From positions 4,865,652 to 4,929,651 of the forward strand of contig PTFA01000011.1 of the NCBI GenBank assembly GCA_003342895.1: a DNA stretch of 64,000 nt, written 5' to 3'. The DNA comes from Casuarius casuarius (lineage: Eukaryota > Chordata > Aves > Casuariiformes > Casuariidae). Below are positions 1-10,098 of this stretch, one piece after another. Position 1 is the stretch's first letter. Every line of letters starts with the position of its first letter. The position numbers and the translations under genes are program-made. The notes beneath the pieces are model-generated. The model was given only the letters and a program-made list of their open reading frames with translations, had not been told where the DNA came from and did not search any database.

Positions 1-720
1 GTGACTGCACTCAGCTCTTTGGTAGAGGGTGGTACTAGATACCTTCAAAGCTCTTTCCCTTGGCTGGGGATGGCTTGACTCTGTGGTGCAGGCCTGTGCT
101 GAACTAATAAAATGGAGTCTTAATTCAAAGGTATATTTTCAATCTGATTTGTGATAGGGATCAAAGCATGTGTAAGGTTTTACTTAGAACTTCATTGGTG
201 ACTAAGGATTGCTTGTTTTTTGTTTCTTTGTTCTGTCTAAAGAGCAATTCAACACCGAGCTTCTTTATAGGTTCTGATTCTGTCAGGACTTACAGTTCTG
301 CATAACTCCAAATGTGCAAGTATTTCTTTCATGTTTAAGGAAATACATGTGTGGTTCAAGCTAGGCAGCTGTGCAAATCCCAGCTGGATCAGGGCCTCAA
401 CGAGTATACACTACCTCCTTTTCCAGAGCAAAACTGATCGCAGATGATCTGTTTCTTTAAACCTGGGGCAACTTTTGCTCCCAATACTACTGATACAAAA
501 GTTAAGAGTCGTAATGTAGATGCAGAGTCTTGGTGCTTTTCCTTAAATACAACAAATGTCACTTCAGTCATATAAATTTATACAAGTTTAAAAAAAGAAA
601 GACATATTGCACTTTTCAGTTTGTTGGTATTTCATACTTATCATTTCCCTGAAATTGGTTATTTCAAAAAAAAAAAAAAAAAAAACAATGAGTATGTTCT
701 CCTTATATGAACAAAAGCTC
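1..720 (-). other. HTR1F: Probable HTR1F 3' UTR / 3' flank
   Basis: This follows the HTR1F stop codon on the minus strand. It holds no other gene that I can support. I found no AATAAA or ATTAAA on the minus strand between the stop and the left edge; the nearest variant is AGTAAA at about 178-183. The transcript end is therefore probably outside the window. Calling it UTR is an inference from position. Confidence 0.55.
666..685. repeat. A20 homopolymer (T20 in the HTR1F transcript)
   Basis: Twenty consecutive A on the plus strand. In transcript orientation this is a T20 (U20) tract beginning 35 nt after the stop codon. It could be the remnant of a retroposon tail or a plain homopolymer; nothing recognisable flanks it. 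Confidence 0.9.
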
Positions 721-1821
721 TTAAAGATATTGCCTACACCGTACAAGCTTCTGAAAGGCTTTTTTGAAATCTTCATTAAAGATTGTGTAGATTAGAGGGT
801 TAATAAGAGAATTGATATACCCCAGCCATGCTAGGAAATTAGACATGTCTTCTGAGATATGACATCTTTCACAGGTATTAACAACTACTTCTTTTACAAA
901 AAAAGGGAGCCAGCAGATCACAAATGCCCCCAGGATCAAACCCAGAGTAGTTGCTGCCTTTCGCTCTCTTGTGCTAGAGATTCTCTGTTTTTTCCAAGAC
1001 TTCTCTTGCTTAGATTCAGACCTGGGGCTTCGTAGGGTGATATTAATTTTATCACAGTCCACCAGAGCATCTGATGTCTTCTCTACCATGCTGGGCATTG
1101 AAGTAAGTTTCGTGCTTCTTTCACTTGCCTCCAAAAGGACTTGTCCATTTACCTCCTCCCTTACGATCCGACTGATGCTCCTTCTGTGAAATGTCTTTGC
1201 TGCCTTGTATATCTTGTAATAAAGGATCAAAATCAAGGCCAGTGGGATGTAGAAGGCGCCAAATGTAGAGTAAATGGTAAAAACAATGTGATCGTGTTTG
1301 ATGATGCATTCGTCATCCCTGCTGGTTGTCTGGTGCCGCCAAAACAAAGGTGGCATGGAAATAAAAATGGATATGATCCATACCACTGCAATCATGATGC
1401 CAGCATGCTTAGGTGTCCTTTTCCTGGCATATTCCACAGCATCCGTGATTGCTCTGTACCGATCCAAAGCAATGGCAGAGAGATGCAAGATGGAACATGT
1501 GCAGCAAGTAATGTCCACGCTCAGCCAAATGTCGCACACTACTTGCCCCATGATCCAGGTCTCCTTTACAATGTAGATGATGCTGAAGGGCATCACTAGG
1601 ACTGCCACAAGGAAATCAGTCACGGCAAGAGAGCAGATTAAATAGTTGGCGGGATGGTGGAGCTTTCTTGTCACAATTATTGCAGTCATCACAAGAGAAT
1701 TGATGGCAGTTGTCATTAGTGCAAGCACAGACAGGGTAATGGAAATGAGGATCTTGGATGTCACCCATTTGAATAGTTCTTCTGATGTAGTGTTTTGTTC
1801 AGTTGAGTTGATTAAATCCAT
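721..1821 (-). CDS. HTR1F: 5-hydroxytryptamine (serotonin) receptor 1F
   Basis: Single uninterrupted 366-codon frame ending in TAA. It is a class A rhodopsin-like GPCR with all hallmarks visible: N1.50 at N41 in TM1, D2.50 at D69 (LAVTD), the amine-binding aspartate D3.32 at D103, DRY at 120-122, the C96-C172 disulfide pair, CWLP at 303-306 in TM6 and NPLIY at 341-345 in TM7. Sequons at N5 (NST) and N10 (NTT) lie in the short extracellular N-terminus. The third intracellular loop (about 205-285) is long and basic, the C-tail is short and contains C362, both as in 5-HT1 Gi/o-coupled receptors that lower cAMP. The length and the sequence around TM2, TM3 and TM6, including KLHHPANYLICSLAVTD, match my memory of mammalian HTR1F rather than HTR1E, 1A, 1B or 1D. 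The start has A at -3 and G at +4, a strong Kozak context, and gives the family's usual length. A single coding exon is the norm for this subfamily. Expression is expected at the plasma membrane of neurons and vascular cells (family knowledge). HTR1E is the closest alternative and is less likely. Confidence 0.97.
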   Translation of the reverse strand: MDLINSTEQNTTSEELFKWVTSKILISITLSVLALMTTAINSLVMTAIIVTRKLHHPANYLICSLAVTDFLVAVLVMPFSIIYIVKETWIMGQVVCDIWLSVDITCCTCSILHLSAIALDRYRAITDAVEYARKRTPKHAGIMIAVVWIISIFISMPPLFWRHQTTSRDDECIIKHDHIVFTIYSTFGAFYIPLALILILYYKIYKAAKTFHRRSISRIVREEVNGQVLLEASERSTKLTSMPSMVEKTSDALVDCDKINITLRSPRSESKQEKSWKKQRISSTRERKAATTLGLILGAFVICWLPFFVKEVVVNTCERCHISEDMSNFLAWLGYINSLINPLIYTIFNEDFKKAFQKLVRCRQYL

Positions 1822-1880
1822 GTTCCCTTTTAAAGGTGATCTTTATCTGTAGAAGTTACCTGTTGGAAAGGTAAAAACAC
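1822..1880 (-). other. HTR1F: 3' splice site and 38-nt 5' UTR of the HTR1F coding exon
   Basis: Read on the minus strand, the sequence before the ATG runs TTTTTACCTTTCCAACAG, then GTAACTTCTACAG and on to the start codon. The first part is a pyrimidine tract ending in CAG, a good 3' splice site. The AG falls at 1861-1860, so the exon would begin at 1859 and carry 38 nt of 5' UTR. A second AG follows 13 nt later (CTACAG) but lacks its own pyrimidine tract. Mammalian HTR1F has non-coding 5' exons far upstream (established), so a splice here is expected. The exact site is inferred from sequence only. Confidence 0.6.
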
Positions 1881-4794
1881 TTTAGAAAACACATCCTTAG
1901 TCTCCAGGGAGTCTTTAGTAGTGTCATCCTAGATGCACCCAAACTTACAGGAACCTCAGATTTATCATCAGCAACAACCCTGGCTCCAAGCAGAGATTTT
2001 CCTGGCCAACTCCGTGTGAGGTGCTCTGCCTCCAGAATAGGAGTATCCTCTTTCTCCTTGGTTGTGCTGAGGGGAGGGGCACGTTTGTGTGGCAGAGGAG
2101 AGCAGGGTGCAGTGGAGCCTGAACTGGTGGAGCCCTGCAGGGTGCTGCGCAGTGCTGGCAAGGGGGAGGCAGCCCTGTTCTCACGCAGGGCAGCAGCATC
2201 AGCACAGCCTCTGGGTTTGCTCTGTGGTGCTGAGCGAGCCTTCTGTCTTAAAGCTTACTCTGAATAGATTATTGTTGCTTTTTGAAGCTGCTTAACGTAG
2301 TCTCATTCTAATGTAAGTGCCAATACTGCTTTTAGGCTGGCCCCTATCAACTCTGCTAAGCAATGTAAACGCTTTTGGAAGTTTTAATCTACAGGAAGTT
2401 GGTGTAGTGCTCTTTCTCTAGTCCTTTCCCCTTGTCAGTATGTGAGTGCATCCCTGTTTGTGTATAGATAAGCATGAGGTTTCTAAACTGAGACATGATT
2501 TTCAGGAAAAATCTGAAAGGGGAAAAAATGCAGTACAAACTGGAGGTGAAACAGTTTTGCAGTGANAGCTTAATTAGAGCCTCCTCTTCTGTGGCTCTAA
2601 AATGATACAGCTGAATATATTTTAAAATTTCAAATGGTTGATTTACTTTCTAACTGAAATATCACATACAGTTGAGATGCTTGAGAACATCACTTCTCCT
2701 CAACTTCTGCTATTCTGTGGTTGCTGCCATAGAAAACTGCACAGGACTTGAATGCTAGTTGTACTGCTGATGCCAGTCTCTACAGAAACAGTGCAACTCC
2801 TCTTTGGCCCTACAGAAAGCAAGAATATACTTAAATAGTATGATGAAATCAATTCTCAGTTATGTTCTGGGGATGTACAATTCCACCCTACTTTCTTATC
2901 AAAGAGGGTTTCTAAGCTCTCTACAGACTGTAACTGAGGTGCAAGTTTCCTGCTTCTTGGACCAGAGCTTGTAACTCTCTCACACTGAGAATTACCAGGT
3001 TTCAGCCTCTTGAGATTTTTGACTTGCAATTTCTTGTGTGTGTAAGATCTACAAGACGAACCCCTAAGAAGGCAGTTTCTTTGACCAATTCTGGAATGAA
3101 GTGGACTGCGCTTGTGTTGCATTGGATGCTGCATGTAGGGAAATAAGTAAATAACTTTTCTTAGTAAAGAGAGAGTCTCATTAACATCATTAAAGCTTTT
3201 TTGTATTGTGCTAGCGTGGTTTAAAAAAATGCTTACATGTTGTATGTCAGCTCAAGCTCGGCTCACTAATTCAGTGCGATTCTCCCCCCCCAACCTGAGC
3301 AATGATTAATATGCTATTGGGCTATTCAACAAAAAAGTTTTTAGCACTGCTTGGTTAACATTTGATTGTATGGGAGGACAAGGAAAGTAAATATGTTTTA
3401 CTCAGTGAAATTCACAATCACTGAGCGGAATTGTGTCTTTTATATGAGCAGATTACAGCATGCATGTACTGTCTTCCTTTCTCTCTCTTTGTCCCTCTCT
3501 CTAAACTTGCAATATATTTCACATTAGCATAAAAATACTTCTTTCAGCATGTCAGTGTCACCTTAAAACCTTCTGAATCCACAGTAATTGCTAGGTTGTA
3601 GATATTTTTGTCTACAGCTAGCTGTCTTCCAGAGATGGAACAGGCACCTATAGTATTATCTGGTGAATGTTCAACCCCTGCTAAACAAATCTTCATTTTT
3701 GAGCTTCTATAAATACATGGAAAAAACAGTTCATGGGAGAAACTTGGATTTCTGACGATAGTCGACAACTGGTGATATTTGAGACTCACTGTGGCTGATT
3801 ATCTTGTACTCTTTGGATATTAGTGCTTAATTGCAAGCAAGTGAAAAGCAATTTGGAGATGATGAAATCTGATTAATAGCTTTTGAAAGATTATTGAGTT
3901 TGAGGCCATGGAGTAAGGAAGATGGTATGGCTAAGTTCATAGAGCTAGTGTGTAGGAATAAGTGGGTTTCCTTAGTACTGCAATGACTTGGAGACTCTTT
4001 ATAGAAGCAGAGTGACAGCAGTGTGCTTACTTGCCTTATGCAGTGATTATGCTTCTCTGTATGGTCTAAAGAGTATGAGCCTGTATGGTCTGATTTCATA
4101 AAGGCTGATAGCACAGAAACACAGCAGGACTGAAGACTACCACAGCAAATCTTCAGTGTACTACTATTTGACAGATCATTGTGCTGGTGTCTCCTGTTCA
4201 TGGCACATAACTTGTTCTTTAATGATATCCTTCTGGAAATATACCCTTCTGTTTTATGCAGAGTGTTAAAATCCTCTGCCGCTGAATGTGGCATCCTTCA
4301 GAGCCCCAGCAGCAGGTGTCCAGGCTGATCCTGGGGCTGCTAGGCAGACCAAGGAGTATGGATCCATCTAAGGGAGGCAGCAGCCCCACAACAAGATTTG
4401 CCCTCCAAAGTGGTGACTCCCTCTGATGTTACAGAGCCATCCTATGCCTGTGCTGTGTGGGACTGCAAGTCACAAAGTTTGGAGGTTTTCCTGTCCAGGT
4501 AGGATGGGTAGCCTCTGCTAACTGTGGCTGTGATTTGTGCAAGTTTGTTGGGGTGATCATTAGCTAAAAGATTTTTTATAAATATGTTTTATAAATATGA
4601 GAAGCTGAAAGGCTAGCAGCATTTAAGACTGGCAGCATCTGTTGCTTCTTTCTCTTTAGATTGCTTCAGGATGAACTAATTCTGGATTTCTTCTTGCTAA
4701 GTTGAATTCGGTTCAATCAGTAGCCATCACTGGCTTCTGTCCTAGGCAAGCAATTGAACTACTTTTAGGAGTATAAAGGATGATCCTGCAGATA
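1881..4794. other. Non-coding, upstream of HTR1F
   Basis: No exon supported. The part at about 2010-2240 is more GC-rich, with few CpG (about four), and opens short frames in several phases, which I read as compositional. A pyrimidine-rich patch sits at about 3470-3505. A 155-codon minus-strand frame at 3827-4294 has no recognisable domain. The region may be HTR1F intron or upstream DNA. Confidence 0.6.
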
Positions 4795-4915
4795 GTGCAC
4801 TGGGTTAGGATGCAAGAGAGCTGACCTGAACCCCTCTGTGGTAGGCTTCCATTGTCAATTTTTGAGTAAATTCATTTAAGTGGTTTGGTTCACTCAGTGT
4901 AAAATAGCTACACTG
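4795..4915 (+). mobile_element. Possible MIR-like (amniote tRNA-derived) SINE remnant
   Basis: The order of motifs follows an amniote MIR. First comes a head-like stretch (GTGCACTGGGTTAGGATGC) and an AGAGAGCTGACCTGA segment. Then follow a decayed version of the 'caagtcacttaacctc...cagt' core (AAATTCATTTAAGTGG) and CAGTGTAAAATAGCT at the place of 'ctgtaaaatggg'. It is very divergent and was identified by eye from memory of the consensus. Confidence 0.35.
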
Positions 4916-5512
4916 GTGCTTTCCTGCTGTCCCACTTTGCATAGTTATATTGCCTTCTCTTTAGCAGGAGGAATTCTCTCTTGTATGTGTTTAGTGTGGG
5001 GAAAATCTAATTTCAGATGATGCCCCCAAGTGCTCTGGGCACACTAGCATAACTACAGCTCGGACTTTGCTGTTATCTGTGAGAGTCTTTTGAGTCCTGG
5101 CCTCATAGAGCAAGCATAATCCCTCTGCTCTGTGGTGTGGGCATGGATGTGTTCTCCACATGGCTACATACCTGACATAAGGTCTCAAAAGGAATCGTGG
5201 AAAGCTTGGAGACCATTTCTCTGCAGTAAGTTTACTTCGATGAATGAAAACAAACTTGCAGTCATGCTGAACTGAAGAGGAGTCTATATTGAAACAATTA
5301 TAGAATGTGTTCAGCAGTGGCAGATAACTCTTTTCAAAGAAATTCTTACAATCCAGCTGTTTTCAAGGCCTCTTTTATGNAACTGGCAATTCAGTACCCC
5401 TCTTAAAGGACTGAGTAGAATCTATCGGCTTATCACTGGTATCTCAGAAATGTTGTATCTCTTGGAAATGTTGTCATCTATTATTACCTTCTCAATATGC
5501 AGCAGCTGTTGG

Positions 5513-5541
5513 AAGACTTTTGAAAGACTTTTGAAAGACTT
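5513..5541. repeat. 11-bp tandem repeat, 2.6 copies
   Basis: Unit AAGACTTTTGA is repeated twice exactly and followed by AAGACTT. Confidence 0.9.
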
Positions 5542-6330
5542 GATGCTTCAGCTCTGTACTTTGCATGTACAGTCTCCTGAATTTAAGATTAGTGAAAGTG
5601 ATGTTCTGCACTTAATCTTCACTACAGATCTTAACACAGTAGATTATTCTATAACTGCTATTAAAGTACAAGGATGGTGTTTTAGTTGACCCAGAAAAAT
5701 ATTAACCTTTGATTGCTGAATGAGCACCTTGTAAACAATGTTAGTTGCTGTTCACCTGAGATATTGTGTCTGTTGGCCTTGTATATGTTAATATTACTAT
5801 TTTTGAAGAAACAGCCACTTCTAGGAATCTTTTTTTCCTTCCCTCCCAGTTATGGCATGTTAAGGTGATTCGAACATAAATACTTCCTTGGTGATAAAGC
5901 ATGTATATATCTGTCTAATCTTGTTTAGAAGGCATGGGATAAAATGTGTATAGTGCCTTATCACAAAAATAAATGTTGAATTTTCCCACTGGCAACTCAA
6001 AGAAAAAGGAGTGTTGTTGGTGCTTCTCAGTTTTGTAGCTATGTGTCTGTGTGGTTATTAAACCCATAAATGCCTGTTTATATCTGAGCTTTACAGGATA
6101 GCAACAAAAGTGATTACTCTTGTTTAGCAGCATCGATCTGTCCTTGAAGGTTTAGAAAACAGCACTCCTCTGCCTTGGAGAGCAAACCTGGGAAGGAATA
6201 GAAAACACTGGTTGCTGGATAAACATGGCTGGGGATGCCTTTGGGAAGGGCATCATGACTCATGTTTTGGGTCATGAATTTAGACTGAACTGTTAGAAGT
6301 TTCCAGCTACTGTTTGTTTGTTTGGGTTTT

Positions 6331-6346
6331 GTGTGTGTGTGTGTGT
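6331..6346. repeat. (GT)8 microsatellite
   Basis: Eight GT units, preceded by a GTTT/GTTTG-rich stretch (TGTTTGTTTGTTTGGG). Confidence 0.95.
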
Positions 6347-8659
6347 CTGGTTTGTTTTAAAAGGCTTTAAGCGCTGTCAGGGAGAAAACTTGCCAATTAC
6401 AGTTTGACTACTACTTTTGAATACACTTTTTCTGGATGTCCTGGGGGATGTTTGCTTGTTCTTTTGTCCATGGGGATTCCTTAGCAGAATGTGTCTTTGG
6501 TTTAAAATACCATCAAAAACAATAGCAGAGCTCAGAAAAGCAAAATGAGCATCTGACTGAACTATGAGTATTTAAAATGTTACAGACAACAACAGTTTTT
6601 GCACTGCCAGACTGTCCTCTTGATTCCTTATGTGCCATTAAGTAAATGCAAAATTGAGCAGGTGACAGAGAACAATCCTGATCATCTCTGTCATTCAAAC
6701 AGGCTCCAGCTGGCCTTGCAATGATGAAGCATTTCACCTGTTAGCAGGGTTCCTGGCTTTTTTGGCCAAACTGATCCATAGGCCAGGTAGAAAGGCATCG
6801 CCTTCTTGCTCCAGTGGAAACTGATCCTACAAACTTCCTGATGAAGGGAAGACCCTATGCCTCTTCTCAGCTAACTTGTTTTAACAACTATTTCCTGTGC
6901 AGGTTAGCCAGATACTTACAGCGATAAGACTAAAATAACCATAGAAGGGTAGGGTAGTCATAAGTACCAGCATTGCACGGGAACTAAAATTGCTTCTAAA
7001 AAACAGTATTTACGAACTCATANAAATCTTTCCCAATGCGGCTGTCTCTAGATACCAATCAAGTGATGTGCTAATGACAGGTAGGTTAATAGTGACCCAA
7101 CACATTATATATGAGTAGAAGGAAATCACCCTCTTTATACAGATTCATTTACTACAGAAGGGTGTTAACTCCTACCAGATCTGATGGGGGAATATGTATT
7201 TTGCTGAGCCCAAGCCCTAGAGTCCCAACAGGTGAGGAAGAGGAGAGGAGCACTTTCATTTGACTCTTGGATGTCCTGTCCTTAGATTCTTTCCTCTCAA
7301 TAATTCTTTCCAAGGCTCTTGAAGCTACCTGGTGCAAGGCAGGGATGACTGCTCCATTTACAAGAGAGTTACCAGCAAAGCAAAGGCAGCCAACGCCGTC
7401 CCTGGAACTCACAGTAAATGTCCATTGGCAGTCTGAAGCGAAAAGCAGAAATCACAAGGTGGCCCTATGCTGTCTGCGTATTTCGTGTAGATGTACCTCC
7501 TTCTTCTAAGCCATAATTTTGAAGCTTTCAAATCTTGGTGCATTGCGAGATCTTCTAAAATGGCTTACAACTTACTTTCTTAACTTTTTTCTCTGCTTCT
7601 TATATAGGAGGTAGAGTCGAACCCCTTCCTTCCAGATCTTCATCTGTTGGCAAACAGTCACAGGTGCATGCTTAAGTAATGCTTGGGTTTCTCTGTTTTG
7701 GGTAGCACTGTCTCAGCCCGTGGGACTGAGTACATCTGGACCTCAAGTGTATTGGAAAGGTGGACAAATAATTCTAAAGGTGTTTAGGTTTTGCTGCTTG
7801 AAACTGCTTACCGTAATTATTTACTGTTACCACCTGTAGAAGGTCACAGCAGACCCATTTCTAGAAACACAGACCAAAACTACAAAATCACAGATAAATC
7901 CGTTGAACTAGTATTAACTAAAGATAATACAGAATTCTGTCTTCCAAGCAACCCCTCAGGAGAAGCATGGGTAAGCAGATAGGCTTTGCAGCATGCACTG
8001 AATGTTAATATAACACATGAAGGAAACAAATTCAAGAGTCCTGGAGAATACTGTGCCTCCAGCTAGAGATGAACAAATCCATTCTTCTCTGAGCACAGGA
8101 GCTCTGCTTTGTTACAGGGTGGCAAAGAAAAGTCCATTTCTGTGCCTTGAATTCAAGGTACAGAAGTTGTATAATAAACCTTCATTAGATGTTTTTCTTA
8201 TTCATGTTACCAGTCTAAGAGTCCTAGTGTTTGCAAAATGAAACACTGCAGTATGTTTTGTGCCAGGCAAAACAAAGAAGAGGCTTGTTTCTAGTTTTCT
8301 GGACAGCTCTTTAAATTCTTTCAGCCAACAGAAATAATCCTAAATGGTGAAGATGATAGACAAATTCTGACAGCTTTAAACCTGAAAGATACCACCCCAG
8401 GTNTCTGCTCTGTCATATATTTGCCCTTGGTGCAGAATCAGCGGTTGGGGGTGAGGTTGTGCTTCTACTGAAGCAGTTGAGCCACAGAGTCTGAGGGCTT
8501 GCACAGGCTCTCAGGGAAGGTGAGCTTGCCCTGTGCTGCCGGGTGCTGTAGGAGAGGTGCAAGCACCAACTCCCTCAGGACCCAAATGAAGGCAGGAATC
8601 TCTGGTAAAGGGGCAGAGTGAAGCACTGAGATAGCTCCTGTCTTCCTCTCTCTGTAATT

Positions 8660-8680
8660 AGGTGAGTAATTAACTCACCT
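8660..8680. other. Perfect inverted repeat, 8-bp arms, splice-donor-like on both strands
   Basis: AGGTGAGT is followed by AATTA and then ACTCACCT. Each arm read 5'->3' is AG|GTGAGT, a textbook 5' splice site, so a donor consensus exists on both strands. Homeodomain-type TAAT cores sit in the loop and just upstream (GTAATTAGG). Function is unknown. On the minus strand it could be the donor of a non-coding HTR1F 5' exon. Confidence 0.5.
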
Positions 8681-9255
8681 TCATGTTTCTTATCGAGGCT
8701 GTATAAATTGCAGAGTGATGGCTGTGACTCCTTTGGCACATCTCCCTCCAGACGGCTGTGGTCCTTGCTTCATTACTTCATGAGCATTTCCAAGGACTCC
8801 ACATTTTCCAGTCTGCAACAAAAAGACTCTTCAAGCCCCAACATGACAATCCCATGTAACGGAGATTCTTGCACCTCTATCACACAGGGGCAGCTCCTTT
8901 CCGCCCCTCAATTCAGAGGTGTTGCTGGCAGCTCCTGGAGATATACCAATAGAGCTAGCCTTAAACTCAGCCAGGTAACTGTGAGCAGAGCACTCAGCAA
9001 AACCCATCTGGGAGGCAGGGTTGCTACGCAGGTGGGGCTAATCTGCGATGTGCTCTTTTATGTGTTTGCTGTGTTCTCTAGTTAGATCTGTTGGACTGCA
9101 GTGTAGCCCTCTGCGGCTTGTCAAGCTTGCCTGGAGGATATCTCCCCTGCTTATTGTCATTATATCTGTAGCAACTGCTGCATTTGCTTATATGGAAGAA
9201 TGATGTTCAGAAAGTAATTATGCATTCCTTGCTGCTTCTAGTGTTGAAGCTGAGA

Positions 9256-9266
9256 TTTTTTTTTTT
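9256..9266. repeat. T11 homopolymer
   Basis: Eleven consecutive T within GAGATTTT...GTCTG. Confidence 0.9.
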
Positions 9267-10047
9267 GTCTGCTTTTGGAAAATTAGTCACTCATTTGTGC
9301 TTGCTCTTTATTTCATGTCCCTCTGCCATCTGTTTTAATCTAGCTGAGGAGGGGGGAAAGGCGAGCCAGCTTCTCAGCCAGCCCTCTGGGAAGGGGGGAG
9401 GAGGAGCAGCAAGAATGCTGTGGTCTATGGTATGACAGACTGGCTTACATAAAGCATAAACATGCCCTCCAAATACAGCTTCGGTTGTTGGGTAACTGGT
9501 CAGTGAATCTGTTCTGAATTTGATCACTTTGGCTGGACAAAGGGAAGAATTCAGACCTGCGTTCATAACACTGCTAGAGGAGACGGCAGTCATTTATTTT
9601 TGTAATTAATTAAATCAGGCCTCTGCAGTTCAGGCCTCTCAGGCCAGTGGTCTGGATAGTTGCTGCTTACGTTCTGTATGGTGGGAAAGAGCCCCAGAGG
9701 ACAAGGCCTGGAGAGCCAGCCCTGGACAACAGCACCTGTGGGCGCTGTTTCATGCTATCTCTTCTACTGATCATGTTCTGAGCTGTGTGAATAAGTATCT
9801 GAGAAAGAGAGTAGAGTCTGGACATCCTATATCCCTGTGTGAGCTCTCCACTGAGCAAAAGAAGTTTCTTTGTGATGGCAAGAATTTTATGAAGTTGGCC
9901 AAAGGGAGTCCCGTGTAACTATGTGGTCAACGTCTGGTCCTTTGAGGTGTGTGTCCCCTTGGACGGGCAGTCGGGATCTACATGTGGACCCTCCGTGTCA
10001 TGAGCGTGCCACATACTTCCTAGTCCCATTCCCTGGCCACCCATCTT

Positions 10048-10098
10048 TTATTTAGGGCCTTTAAGGGCCCAAATTATTATTTAGGGCATTTAAGGGCC
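10048..10098. repeat. 22-bp direct repeat, two copies 29 bp apart
   Basis: Copies at 10048-10069 and 10077-10098 share TTATTTAGGGC-TTTAAGGGCC with one C/A difference. This is a local tandem duplication with a 7-bp spacer; each copy contains the short palindrome-like GGGC...GGGCC. Confidence 0.85.

Noticed and set aside
1141..1599. 152-codon plus-strand open frame opposite HTR1F
   Set aside because: It lies entirely antisense to the conserved receptor exon; its openness follows from the coding sequence on the other strand and it shows no domain.
3827..4294. 155-codon minus-strand open frame
   Set aside because: No recognisable family, motif or splice context; a frame this long is plausible by chance in 64 kb read in six frames.
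7612..7626. GTCGAACCCC, resembling the complement of a tRNA B box
   Set aside because: No matching A box at the right distance and no cloverleaf could be drawn.
8708..9085. 125-codon plus-strand open frame
   Set aside because: No recognisable domain, Ser/Thr-rich without pattern, and no gene context.
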